Source of the DNA: Avisuccinivibrio sp964424565
GTDB lineage: Bacteria; Pseudomonadota; Gammaproteobacteria; Enterobacterales; Succinivibrionaceae
Direction of reading: 5' to 3'
Assembly: GCA_964424565.1 (NCBI GenBank)
Contig: CAYRIZ010000004.1
Span: forward strand, 1 to 61,504
Length of the DNA: 61,504 nucleotides
Position numbers and translations under genes: made by a program. Shown in pieces: positions 43,627-51,499 of the stretch (position 1 is its first letter; every line of letters starts with the position of its first letter). The notes under the pieces were generated by a model that saw only the letters and a program-made list of their open reading frames with translations, made no database searches and was not told the DNA's origin.

Positions 43627-43998
43627 TTATCTGCAGGCAATACACTCAATTTCCACGGCGGCACCTTTGGGCAGAGCGCTGACCTCAAAGCAGGCGCGGG
43701 CGGGGAAGGGTTCGGAGAAATAAGAGGCATAGACTTCATTGACGGCAGCAAAATTGCCTATGTCTGTAAGCAGCACGGTGGTTTTGAGCACCTTGTCCAT
43801 GGAACTGCCGGCGGCCTGCAGCAGAGCCTTGATATTTTCCAGACTGCGCCTGGTCTGCTCCCTGATGTCTGCACTCATCTGTCCGGAGAGAGGATCGAGC
43901 GGGAGCTGTCCTGATACAAAGATCAGTCCCTGGTGCTCAATGGCAGCTGAATAGGGACCGACAGCGGCCGGAGCGAGAGTTGAATTGACTGCCTGCAT
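43627..43998 (-). CDS. ridA: RidA family enamine/imine deaminase
   Basis: A 123-residue protein with the RidA/YjgF pattern: PAAVGPYSAAIEHQGLIFVSGQLPLDP, NIKALLQAAGSSMDKVLKTTVLLTDI, and PARACFEVSALPKGAAVEIECIA including the substrate-binding Arg. RidA proteins hydrolyse reactive 2-aminoacrylate-type enamines to ketoacids. The start at 43998 is set by GGAGG 9 bases upstream. As first gene of the operon it suggests that the pathway makes an enamine/imine, or an amino-sugar or amino-acid derivative. Confidence 0.88.
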   Translation of the reverse strand: MQAVNSTLAPAAVGPYSAAIEHQGLIFVSGQLPLDPLSGQMSADIREQTRRSLENIKALLQAAGSSMDKVLKTTVLLTDIGNFAAVNEVYASYFSEPFPARACFEVSALPKGAAVEIECIACR

Positions 43999-44034
43999 GG
44001 TGGTTATTCCTCCACAAAAAATTAATTTCACTCA

Positions 44035-44123
44035 AATTTAGTTGAGTTAATTGTGCATATGGCTCAACTAAATTAGTGTGAAGTCACTTGCATTTATGCA
44101 AGTTCAATCAAATTTATTTGATT
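44035..44123 (-). promoter_or_regulatory. Cluster of three perfect palindromes upstream of the ridA operon
   Basis: Within 90 bases lie AATTTAGTTGAG (44035-44046) paired with CTCAACTAAATT (44063-44074, 16-base spacer); ACTTGCAT-TT-ATGCAAGT (44086-44103); and AATCAAA-TTTA-TTTGATT (44106-44123). Each is perfect. They start 37 bases upstream of the ridA ATG and are typical of binding sites for dimeric or tetrameric repressors or activators. The regulator gene is not in the window. Confidence 0.6.
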
Positions 44124-44217
44124 TAAGCGGATTATAAATGAAGTGCTGACACAGAGGCCTAAATGCACTTAAATAAGTTGATACGCCTCATTTTTCATCA
44201 GTTTCTGCACTAAAAGC

Positions 44218-44240
44218 GATTGTGATTGAGGTCACACAAT
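44218..44240. promoter_or_regulatory. CRP-binding site
   Basis: TGTGA-TTGAGG-TCACA (44221-44236), a perfect match to the CRP half-site core with the correct 6-base spacer, centred ~230 bases upstream of ridA and ~370 upstream of rluC. It most likely gives cAMP-CRP control to the ridA/isomerase/MFS operon, consistent with a sugar-related role. Confidence 0.65.
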
Positions 44241-44523
44241 TCGCTAAACTTAATTTTAGTGTTGCTGTCTGCATTCTCATTCTTTTCGCTCAAATAAAAA
44301 TGATTGAAAAATTGCCGTGCCGAATGCCGGACTGACTGCAGGGGAGAAGAGGACAAGCTGAAAAGGAAGAGACCAGGCAGGATAAGATCCGCAAAATTAC
44401 CTCAAGGACAGCAGCAGAAAAGGACAGCCGCCGGGCAGAAGTGACAGCTGAGTTAAAAATGCCCGCCTGACGGCGGTGGGTTCAGCTGTCTGCTGCCCAA
44501 CCGGGCACTGCCTTCCTCACGGG

Positions 44524-44561
44524 TCAAAAAAGCCCCGGCAGTCAGGCTTTTTTGATACAAT
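44524..44561 (+). promoter_or_regulatory. A/T-tract hairpin abutting a possible rluC -10 box
   Basis: Perfect 11-base inverted repeat TCAAAAAAGCC (44524-44534) / GGCTTTTTTGA (44545-44555) with a 10-base loop has the form of a bidirectional intrinsic terminator. TACAAT (44556-44561), a candidate -10 for rluC, begins on the very next base. The -35 region would lie inside the hairpin. Confidence 0.5.
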
Positions 44562-44601
44562 CAGCCCGCATTTATATCTTGGGCATTTTGTAGCTATCAC
44601 T

Positions 44602-45582
44602 ATGCAGCAGACAGAAACCGAACAGTTAAAGGTAAGTTTTAAAACAGCGCAGGCTGATGATGCCGGGCAGCGTCTGGATAATTACCTGGCCCGTACCTTG
44701 AAGGGAGTGCCGCGCTCCATGATCTACCGCATCCTGCGCCGCGGTGAGGTCAGGGTCAACCGCGGCCGGGTCAGTCCCTCCTATAAGCTGCAGGAGGGAG
44801 ATGAGATCCGCATTCCGCCGGTCAGGGTCAGCCGCAGTGCGGTGACCATTCCTTCTTCCAATCTGCATCTGGTGCAGGATTTAAAGGACAGGATCTTATT
44901 TGAAAATGACGGCTGTCTGGTGGTGGACAAACCTGCCGGCATAGCCGCTCACGGCGGCAGCGGCATTGAGTTCGGGCTGATCGAGGCCCTGCGCGCCCTG
45001 CGGCCTGATGAAACCTTTCTGGAACTGGCCCACCGCCTTGACCGTGAGACTTCCGGCTGCCTGATTGTGGCCAAACGCCGCTCGGCACTGCGCAATCTGC
45101 ATGAGCAGTTCCGTCAGCGGGTGGTCAAAAAGCGCTACCTTACCCTGGTGCCCGGCCGCTGGGACCGCCGGCAGAAGCTGATTGAAGCGCCCTTAAAGCG
45201 CAATGAACTGCGCTCGGGCGAACGCATGGTGGAAGTCAATTTTAAGGAAGGAGCCCCCAGTGCCACCTCCTTTGACATAGTGGAAAATTTAAACGATGCC
45301 ACGCTGCTGGCTGCCATGCCGCATACAGGCAGAACGCATCAGATCAGGGTGCACTGCGCCTATGCTCGCCATCCGGTGGGCGGAGATGTCAAATACGGCG
45401 ATGAGGACTTCAATCAGAGGCTGCGGGACCTGGGACTGCGGCGCATGTTCCTGCACGCCTTCCGTATAGCTTTTGAAGATCCGCAGAGCGGGCGCCTGCT
45501 CAAGATAGAAGCACCGCTGCCGCCGGAGCTGGAGGCGGCTGTCCAGGCCCTGCGTCCGCAGGCAGGACAGCAGCACAGCTGA
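44602..45582 (+). CDS. rluC: 23S rRNA pseudouridine synthase RluC
   Basis: A 326-residue pseudouridine synthase. An N-terminal S4 RNA-binding domain (RLDNYLARTLKGVPRSMIYRILRRGEVRVN) precedes the RluA-type catalytic core with the catalytic Asp in AHRLDRETSGCLIVAKR and the terminal HQIRVHCAYARHPVGGD. RluC modifies U955, U2504 and U2580 of 23S rRNA in E. coli. The frame is open from 44476, but the family start MQQTETEQLK at 44602 is used. A HAD phosphatase follows 41 bases downstream. Confidence 0.9.
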   Translation: MQQTETEQLKVSFKTAQADDAGQRLDNYLARTLKGVPRSMIYRILRRGEVRVNRGRVSPSYKLQEGDEIRIPPVRVSRSAVTIPSSNLHLVQDLKDRILFENDGCLVVDKPAGIAAHGGSGIEFGLIEALRALRPDETFLELAHRLDRETSGCLIVAKRRSALRNLHEQFRQRVVKKRYLTLVPGRWDRRQKLIEAPLKRNELRSGERMVEVNFKEGAPSATSFDIVENLNDATLLAAMPHTGRTHQIRVHCAYARHPVGGDVKYGDEDFNQRLRDLGLRRMFLHAFRIAFEDPQSGRLLKIEAPLPPELEAAVQALRPQAGQQHS

Positions 45583-45623
45583 CTGGTTTGACTGCCGTCG
45601 TACTGCCAAAAGGAGCGTAATTT

Positions 45624-46331
45624 ATGTTGAATTTTGTGGAGGGCAGGCGCGATCTGGAGCTTGACCTGAGCTTCACGCCCTGGCGCGGCTGCATTAAGGC
45701 TGTGGCCTTTGATCTGGACGGCACTTTGTGCGACAGCATCATGCAGATCGTGCAGTGCGCTTCCCTGTCCTTTGCCGCTGTGGGACTGCCTATTCCTGAG
45801 GTCAATGCCATCAAGGGCATTATAGGCAAGCGCCTGCAGGAGGGACTGACCGATCTGCTGGCTGCAGATCAGAAGCATCTGGGGCCGGAAGTGACCCGCA
45901 TCTACAGAGAATGCTTTGCCGAAACTCCGGAAATTCGGGAAACCAGACTTTTCCCCTGGGTGGAGCCTATGCTGCAGCATCTAAAGGATCGCGGCCTGAA
46001 GATAGCCTTTGCCTCAGGCAAGTCCACCCGCGGTATAGAGCGCTCGCTGTCCGAAAGCATCCTGGGAGATTACTGCGACTGTTTCTGTGCCGGGGATGAA
46101 GTACCCTCCAAGCCGCATCCGGCCATGGCCTGGAAGACGGCACAGCGCCTGGGACTTTCCTGTCATCAAATTCTGGGCGTGGGGGACGCCGGCATGGATG
46201 TGCTGATGTTTCAGCAGGCTTCCTGCGTCAGCTGCGGCGTGCAGACCGGAGTGTGGAGCGGAGATGCCCTGCAGACGCTGCAGCCCAATCTGCTGCTGCC
46301 CTATGCCGGCCGGCTGACGGCCTGGCTGTAG
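45624..46331 (+). CDS. HAD-superfamily hydrolase (phosphoglycolate phosphatase-like)
   Basis: A 235-residue HAD-IA phosphatase. Motif I is AFDLDGTLCDS (nucleophile and acid Asp), motif II IAFASGKST, motif III lysine in CFCAGDEVPSKPHPAM, and motif IV GVGDAGMDVLMFQQA. A helical cap lies between motifs I and II. The similarity is to Gph/PpaX-like enzymes. It carries an unusual ~30-residue N-terminal lead before the HAD motif. HAD genes often follow rluC. AGGAG precedes the ATG. Confidence 0.85.
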   Translation: MLNFVEGRRDLELDLSFTPWRGCIKAVAFDLDGTLCDSIMQIVQCASLSFAAVGLPIPEVNAIKGIIGKRLQEGLTDLLAADQKHLGPEVTRIYRECFAETPEIRETRLFPWVEPMLQHLKDRGLKIAFASGKSTRGIERSLSESILGDYCDCFCAGDEVPSKPHPAMAWKTAQRLGLSCHQILGVGDAGMDVLMFQQASCVSCGVQTGVWSGDALQTLQPNLLLPYAGRLTAWL

Positions 46332-46342
46332 TCTGCAGACCG

Positions 46343-46373
46343 AAAAAAGGCGGCAGGGTGTGCGCCTGCCGCC
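46343..46373 (-). terminator. Terminator between convergent HAD and tpsA genes
   Basis: Arms GGCGGCAGG (46349-46357) / CCTGCCGCC (46365-46373) with a 7-base loop. Read leftward the stem is followed by six T (AAAAAA at 46343-46348 on plus). Confidence 0.7.
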
Positions 46374-46448
46374 TGAAAATTCAGCTGCACCGGACAGTAA
46401 CAGCTGATCGTCTGCTTCTTCTTTCTTTCCCAAGAGCTTTACTCTTTC

Positions 46449-49250
46449 TTAGCCTTCTGCCTCCTTGTCTTTGTCGTTACTGGAGCCGGCATAGGCCAGC
46501 GCATTTTCCACTATCTGCTGGGCATCGGCAAAATTACCGTTGTAGGCTGCAGCATAAGCCTGACTGAGCTCTTCCTTTCCGGGCTGATAAAGCGGCACAA
46601 AAGCCTCACGTCCTTTGCAGAAATCGCAGGGAGTGACATTGAGATAGGCGAAAACCGCTTTCTGACTGTCATCTGAGGTGCCGGCTGTAGAAGTATCGAT
46701 CACGGTCTCGGTTTCGGTCTTAGTCTCGGTCTCGGTCACAGTCTCAGTTTCGGTCACAGTCTCGGTTACGGTCTCAGTCTCTGTTACGGTCACAGTTTCA
46801 GTTTCGGTCTCAGTCTCGGTTTCAGGCTCAGTCTCCGGTTCAGGATCGGTCTCAGGCTCAGGATCGGTCTCGGGCTCAGGATCGGTCTCAGGCTCGGGAT
46901 CGGTCTCGGGCTCAGGATCGGTCTCGGGTTCGGGATCGGTCTCGGGTTCGGGATCAGTCTCAGGCTCGGGATCAGTCTCCGGCTCAGGATCGGTCTCCGG
47001 TTCGGGATCTACCTCAGGTTCAGGATCGGTCTCGGGTTCAGGATCGGTCTCGGGTTCAGGATCGGTCTCGGGTTCGGGATCGGTCTCAGGCTCGGGCTCA
47101 GTCTCCGGTTCAGGCTCGGTCTCAGGCTCGGGATCGGTCTCAGGTTCGGGGTCAGTCTCCGGTTCAGGCTCGGTCTCAGGCTCTGTTTCAGGATCAATTT
47201 CCGGGACATAAACCTCCTTGACCTCCAGCGTGCCTTTCTGCACCTGGTATTCATAGTTTTGATCCAGCCCGGTGATTTCCACATCTATCTCATAGGTGTC
47301 CGGATTGTCTGAGTAGCCTTCAGCTATTTTGAAGCTGATCTCAAAGTCATCCAGGCTTTCTCCTTCTGCAAAGTTCAGCTCCTCGCTGTTGCTGATGGAG
47401 GGACTGGCCGTTTCACCTTCATTGATGGTCTCATCTGAGATCACTATGGTGCCCAGATTGCGCTTGTTGATCTGAATATAGCCGCTGCCGGTCAGAGTCT
47501 GACTACCGCCGTCCTCATCCGGCTGCACCAGATAAAAGCCGTCAAAGCCCTGATCATTGGTCAGGGTATAGGCATAATGGCCGGCGTTTTTGACTTTGCC
47601 GTCGGAGGAGTACTGCGTATTGTTAAAAGAGAAGAGATCGCTTACCTCAAAGAGCGTGGCCGTGACATCCTCTTCATTGACCGTACCGGTTACGCTGACT
47701 GCGGTAAGTTCGTTGTAGTCATGGTATGTGCCGTCATATTCATAGGTAAAGTTGTCCACAAAATACGGCTGCATAAAGATCTTCAGGTGGCCGGTGGTGC
47801 CCTCCTCATCTTGGGCATAGAGCTCCAGGCTGTCGGCATCAGCTGCGGCAGCTCCCTCGGCAAAGGAGGCAGATGCTGTCATGCTGCCCTCATCCTGACC
47901 GACGGCGGCCAGCGTATCGCCGTTGAGCCCGGCGGTGACCCCGCTTAGGGTAATAGTCCCGGAGCTGATGCCGGCCAGGGAGCCGGCGACGGCAGCTGCA
48001 GCACTCAGAACAGCGGCGCTTTCTGCACTAAAGCCGGCAGTGACATTGCTCAGACTGCTGTCGGCAATTTCACCGCTCAGGGCACCGGCAATTAAATTGT
48101 CTGTACTGCCGCTGAGACTTAAGTTATCCACCTCCACATTTTCCAGGGTGCTGTTTTGTATAGTGCCGGCCAGACCACCGGCCTTTACCTGAGTATCCTC
48201 GTCTGCCGTCAGGGTGATGGTGCTGTCGGTAATGAGCAGATTTTGCACTGTTGCCCCGTCCAGACTGGAAAACAGACCGGCCTCGGTACTGTCCGTGCTC
48301 AGATTATAGGAAATACGGTTGCCGGCACCATCCAGACTGCCGCTGAAGCCTTCACCACCGTCCACAGTGTCGGTAAGCTCCAGCTCCACATTGTCGGTCA
48401 GCCAGTATTGGCCAGAGCTGCCTTCTGCTGAGGCCAGCTGCGTGAAATCATCGGCATCAGTCAGGGGAATTTCACCGGCATGGGAGATGACGGTATTTTC
48501 GCCCAGGTTATGTATGGTGTAGGCGGTGGTGACGTCGATGACATTTTCCGTGTCTGTTTTCTCCGGGGAGATAAAGCCCACATCAATACGGTCCACCGAG
48601 GACATCAGCTCCACCTTGCCGTCGGTCAGAGGAATGGACTGGTTATCAGCTGTAGTGTCATACTTCATAATATTGTTGGCATCACGGATGATGATCTGCC
48701 CGGCATCCACCTGCAGATCATTGGCATGTATGGTGCCCAGCAGACGCACCTTACCCATGCCCTGCCCGGTATAGGCAAAATAGGGGGCTGATCCACTGCC
48801 GTCAAATTGAGGCTCTTCGGAGTTGATGAATTTTTCAAACATTTCCTCCGTGACCCTGGCAGTGGAAAAGCCCAGATGCCGGCCCTGCACGATTGAGCCA
48901 CTATGCAGATTGATGCCGTAGGGATTGACGAAATAAGCCGTGGAATCGGCTATGACCTTGCCGTAGATGTCGGAGGCCTTTTTGTCCCTGATGATATTCA
49001 GATAATTGCCATTGGCCAGACGCACCTCGCCGTCGGCGCTGACATCAAAGCTCTTCCACAAAATTACATTGTTCTTATTGTTGCCAAAGACCCAGAGAGT
49101 ATTCTCGTTAGCCGTAAATGACGTAACATCACCATGCACCACCTTGTCCAAAACCGGCAGGGTGGCAGCGGCGGCCGGGGGCAGATAAAGGGCACAGGCG
49201 GCGCCGCTGAGCAGCAGGGCCTGCGTAAGGGGAGATAATTTGGGCTGCAT
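46449..49250 (-). CDS. Two-partner secretion exoprotein (TpsA) with FHA-type N-terminus and Pro-Glu-Thr-Asp repeat
   Basis: A 933-residue exported protein. A signal peptide (to about PPAAAA, residue 29) is followed by a filamentous-haemagglutinin-type secretion domain with NPYGINLHSGSIVQGRHLGF (family NPNGI motif). The middle part has repeated beta-strand segments (GLUG-like) and an MBG-like domain around YEYDGTYHDYNELTAVSVTG. Residues about 687-812 are a low-complexity array of PEPETD units and residues about 812-853 are (TE/TV)n. The C-terminal ~80 residues return to normal composition with one Cys pair (CDFC) in a TPCDFCKGREAF context. It is exported by the TpsB encoded 32 bases upstream. 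Likely role: adhesion or surface interaction. Confidence 0.85.
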   Translation of the reverse strand: MQPKLSPLTQALLLSGAACALYLPPAAAATLPVLDKVVHGDVTSFTANENTLWVFGNNKNNVILWKSFDVSADGEVRLANGNYLNIIRDKKASDIYGKVIADSTAYFVNPYGINLHSGSIVQGRHLGFSTARVTEEMFEKFINSEEPQFDGSGSAPYFAYTGQGMGKVRLLGTIHANDLQVDAGQIIIRDANNIMKYDTTADNQSIPLTDGKVELMSSVDRIDVGFISPEKTDTENVIDVTTAYTIHNLGENTVISHAGEIPLTDADDFTQLASAEGSSGQYWLTDNVELELTDTVDGGEGFSGSLDGAGNRISYNLSTDSTEAGLFSSLDGATVQNLLITDSTITLTADEDTQVKAGGLAGTIQNSTLENVEVDNLSLSGSTDNLIAGALSGEIADSSLSNVTAGFSAESAAVLSAAAAVAGSLAGISSGTITLSGVTAGLNGDTLAAVGQDEGSMTASASFAEGAAAADADSLELYAQDEEGTTGHLKIFMQPYFVDNFTYEYDGTYHDYNELTAVSVTGTVNEEDVTATLFEVSDLFSFNNTQYSSDGKVKNAGHYAYTLTNDQGFDGFYLVQPDEDGGSQTLTGSGYIQINKRNLGTIVISDETINEGETASPSISNSEELNFAEGESLDDFEISFKIAEGYSDNPDTYEIDVEITGLDQNYEYQVQKGTLEVKEVYVPEIDPETEPETEPEPETDPEPETDPEPETEPEPETEPEPETDPEPETDPEPETDPEPETDPEPEVDPEPETDPEPETDPEPETDPEPETDPEPETDPEPETDPEPETDPEPETDPEPETDPEPETEPETETETETETVTVTETETVTETVTETETVTETETKTETETVIDTSTAGTSDDSQKAVFAYLNVTPCDFCKGREAFVPLYQPGKEELSQAYAAAYNGNFADAQQIVENALAYAGSSNDKDKEAEG
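46810..47195 (-). repeat. 18-base tandem repeat encoding PEPETD/PEPETE
   Basis: About 20 imperfect 18-base units (plus-strand forms of GGATCGGTCTCAGGCTCA) encode PEPETD or PEPETE. Units differ mostly at third positions, so the array is not a recent perfect expansion, yet it is long enough for slippage or recombination to change its length in steps of six residues without breaking the frame. Confidence 0.85.
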
Positions 49251-49282
49251 AATAAACCTCTCAATAATCAGGAGCGGACGCC

Positions 49283-50803
49283 TTAAATGCGCACCCCGAG
49301 TTCACACCAGAATTTGCCCCGGTCCAGATCGTCATAGGGACGCTCACCCACCACGGCATCAAAGGATAAGGTCACGAAAAAGCCCATCTTGCTGTAACCC
49401 AGCTCCAGGCCCACCGAGTAGATCTCCTGACTGTCGCAGTGCTGATCGCGGGCATAGCCGGCCCTGAAATTGGGACGCATAAAGAAGTTTTCTCCGGGTA
49501 TGGGCTTGAACTGCGGATAAATCTTGATGAAGCCGCCGCTGTCGCCGGCGAACACATTGCTGTCATAACCGGAGACGGCTCTGGCACCGCCGGGGAAGAA
49601 CTCCTCTGAGCTGTCCACATCGTCTGCCGTCAGCTGCAGCTCAAAATCGACATTGAGGCTGCAGTAGGAAGCAATGTCATAGGAGTAGTAGCCGTTGATA
49701 TTCCAGATGGTGAAGAAGTCCTCGTCATAGAGCTTGTATTCATCATCATTGAACAGCCGGCCTCCGGTGAATTTGACGCTGCCGCCGAAATTATGGCGGT
49801 CCACACTCTGAAAGTTGCTCAGGGCCAGCCAGCCGGCATGGCTGTGCTGTTCGAATTTGAGGTCAAATTCGGTGAAGCGGTCGGTGATGGAGCGGTAGCG
49901 GTACCCAGCTTCCAGCTGCAGTTTGTGATTGGTGCGCCTGTAAAGCGGCTCGCGCACAAATACAGCCCATTCCCAGGAACGCCCTTCAGCACCCAGCACT
50001 TCATATTCATGGCCCAGCTCATAGTCCGTCAGACAGAAGGAGGTGCCCACCACCGTGGGATGGGAATTGATCGGGACCTGATAGCTGAGGCTGTAATTGT
50101 TCTGGCCCTCCGAGGAGCGGGCGTAAAACAGGGAGAGGGCATCGGCATTTTTGGTGAGATTGAAAATATCTGCCTGTACGCCGTAGCGGTAACGGCCGGA
50201 GGCTTTGGTGCCCTTGTTGTCGGCAAAGAGGGTGACGCCGAAATACTCGGTGCGGGTGAGATCGAGCAGCAGATCCTTGTCGATGGGGCCGGCGCCGGGG
50301 CCGAACTCGCCCTGCAGATTAAAGACGCCCAAATCGGTGAGCTTGAGGAGCTGACCCTCCAGTTCATCCTCATTGACCGGCTCTCCCTGCCGGTCAGCAA
50401 AGGAGGCAAACAGGCGCTCCCGCGCAGAAGGCCATAAGACATCAGCGGCATCGTTGACTGTGGTCTCCCCCAGCAGCTGATTGGCCAGATAGATCTGCAG
50501 GACGCCGTCTTCACGGATGATCTGCTCCGGCAGCAGGGCGGCGGCCTGACGGTAGCCCTGCTCATGATAGTAGCGGCTGACCTCCTGCAGTACGCGCTCG
50601 AGCAGGGCCGCATCTATGCGGCTGCCGTAAAAGCTGGAGGCAATTTCATTGACCTGGGAGTCCGCAGCAAGCTGGCCGCTGAAACTGACCTGCTGCAGGG
50701 CCGGCCCGCTGTCGGCTGCCGCGGCCCCAAGACTCAGGACAGCAGCAGTCGTGCATGCAGACAATCTGCATACATGGCGGCACACACGTGAACTTTTATT
50801 CAT
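49283..50803 (-). CDS. Two-partner secretion outer-membrane transporter (TpsB/FhaC/ShlB family)
   Basis: A 506-residue outer-membrane protein with a signal peptide (ending LGAAAA). POTRA-like modules follow (LERVLQEVSRYYHEQGYRQA, then LLKLTDLGVFNLQGEFGPG). A 16-stranded barrel is expected after that, with the conserved FPGGARAVSGY loop motif (family LPGGxxSVRGY) and a short aromatic/Ile end. It recognises the N-terminal domain of its partner TpsA and passes it across the outer membrane. The gene order tpsB-tpsA and the 32-base gap are typical. Confidence 0.85.
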   Translation of the reverse strand: MNKSSRVCRHVCRLSACTTAAVLSLGAAAADSGPALQQVSFSGQLAADSQVNEIASSFYGSRIDAALLERVLQEVSRYYHEQGYRQAAALLPEQIIREDGVLQIYLANQLLGETTVNDAADVLWPSARERLFASFADRQGEPVNEDELEGQLLKLTDLGVFNLQGEFGPGAGPIDKDLLLDLTRTEYFGVTLFADNKGTKASGRYRYGVQADIFNLTKNADALSLFYARSSEGQNNYSLSYQVPINSHPTVVGTSFCLTDYELGHEYEVLGAEGRSWEWAVFVREPLYRRTNHKLQLEAGYRYRSITDRFTEFDLKFEQHSHAGWLALSNFQSVDRHNFGGSVKFTGGRLFNDDEYKLYDEDFFTIWNINGYYSYDIASYCSLNVDFELQLTADDVDSSEEFFPGGARAVSGYDSNVFAGDSGGFIKIYPQFKPIPGENFFMRPNFRAGYARDQHCDSQEIYSVGLELGYSKMGFFVTLSFDAVVGERPYDDLDRGKFWCELGVRI

Positions 50804-51355
50804 GACGGCTCCTTTCTGTATTAAGCCAAAGGTTGGAAGAATTCCCCCCGGGCACCGCCTGTGGATGAGAGGCAGACAGGAAATAATTGACAGTGATCCA
50901 CAAGGCAGAAAGCTCAGGGGGAGCTGACATCTTCAGGATGCTCCCGGGGACGGCGGCACCCGGCAGGGCGGGGAGAAGGTGAGCTTTGGGGAAAAAGTTT
51001 GGCGGTAAGAGCGCCTGCGGTTTTTGCAAAAGAGGGGCAATTTGTTACCACTGGCAGGAAGGGACGGACGGCAACTGAAGCCCAATCCGCCGGGGATTAC
51101 AGGGCCTTGACGGCGGGCGGATTTTTATGCAGAAAGGGTCTGTTTTGCAAAAAGCCAAAGCCCCAAACGGCTGCACGCTTTTTGCAGAGACCGGGACGAC
51201 GGCAGGGAGCTGCACTCCGGCGACAGTCATCCTTCCTGTGTTGGCGGCAGAGCGCGGGAAAATGCAGATCCTGGCGCAAAAATCAGGCTCTGATGAAGCG
51301 GGAAATCTTTTTGGTCATTGTAATTTGCCGGCAGGCTCTGCATAATAAACGACAG
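50804..51355. other. Divergent intergenic region between tpsB and the thiamine operon
   Basis: About 550 bases with no gene I can support. It contains two copies of the palindrome TTTTGCAAAA (51022-51031 and 51143-51152) 121 bases apart. A weak promoter for the thi riboswitch leader may be TTGTAA-17 bases-CATAAT (51318-51346). The tpsB promoter was not resolved. Confidence 0.4.
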
Positions 51356-51437
51356 CTTGTCGGAGTGCCTTCAGGGCTGAGACTGCAGCAGCAGAATCCG
51401 TTTACCTGATCAGGTTAATACCTGCGGAGGGAACAAG
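51356..51437 (+). ncRNA. TPP riboswitch (THI box)
   Basis: The segment holds the conserved THI-box blocks in order: closing helix CTTGT (51356-51360) with ACAAG (51433-51437), GGAGTGCC, GGGCTGAGA, the variable P3 arm, ACCTGATCAGGTTAATACC, and TGCGGAGGGAA. Thiamine pyrophosphate binding to this RNA normally reduces expression of the downstream genes. It lies 63 bases upstream of thiC and would control the whole thiCDEFSGH operon, probably at translation initiation since no separate terminator is evident. Confidence 0.93.
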
Positions 51438-51499
51438 GAACCTAAAGCTCAGGGCTATTCCGCATGCTGACTGTGATCACTTACTGGAGCATGCTGCCA

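Noticed and set aside
46678..47211. A 177-codon plus-strand frame made of Val-Ser and Ser-Gly repeats
   Set aside because: It is the exact antisense of the PEPETD/TETV repeat in tpsA; the open frame is a by-product of the 18-base periodic sequence, with no ribosome-binding site or domain.
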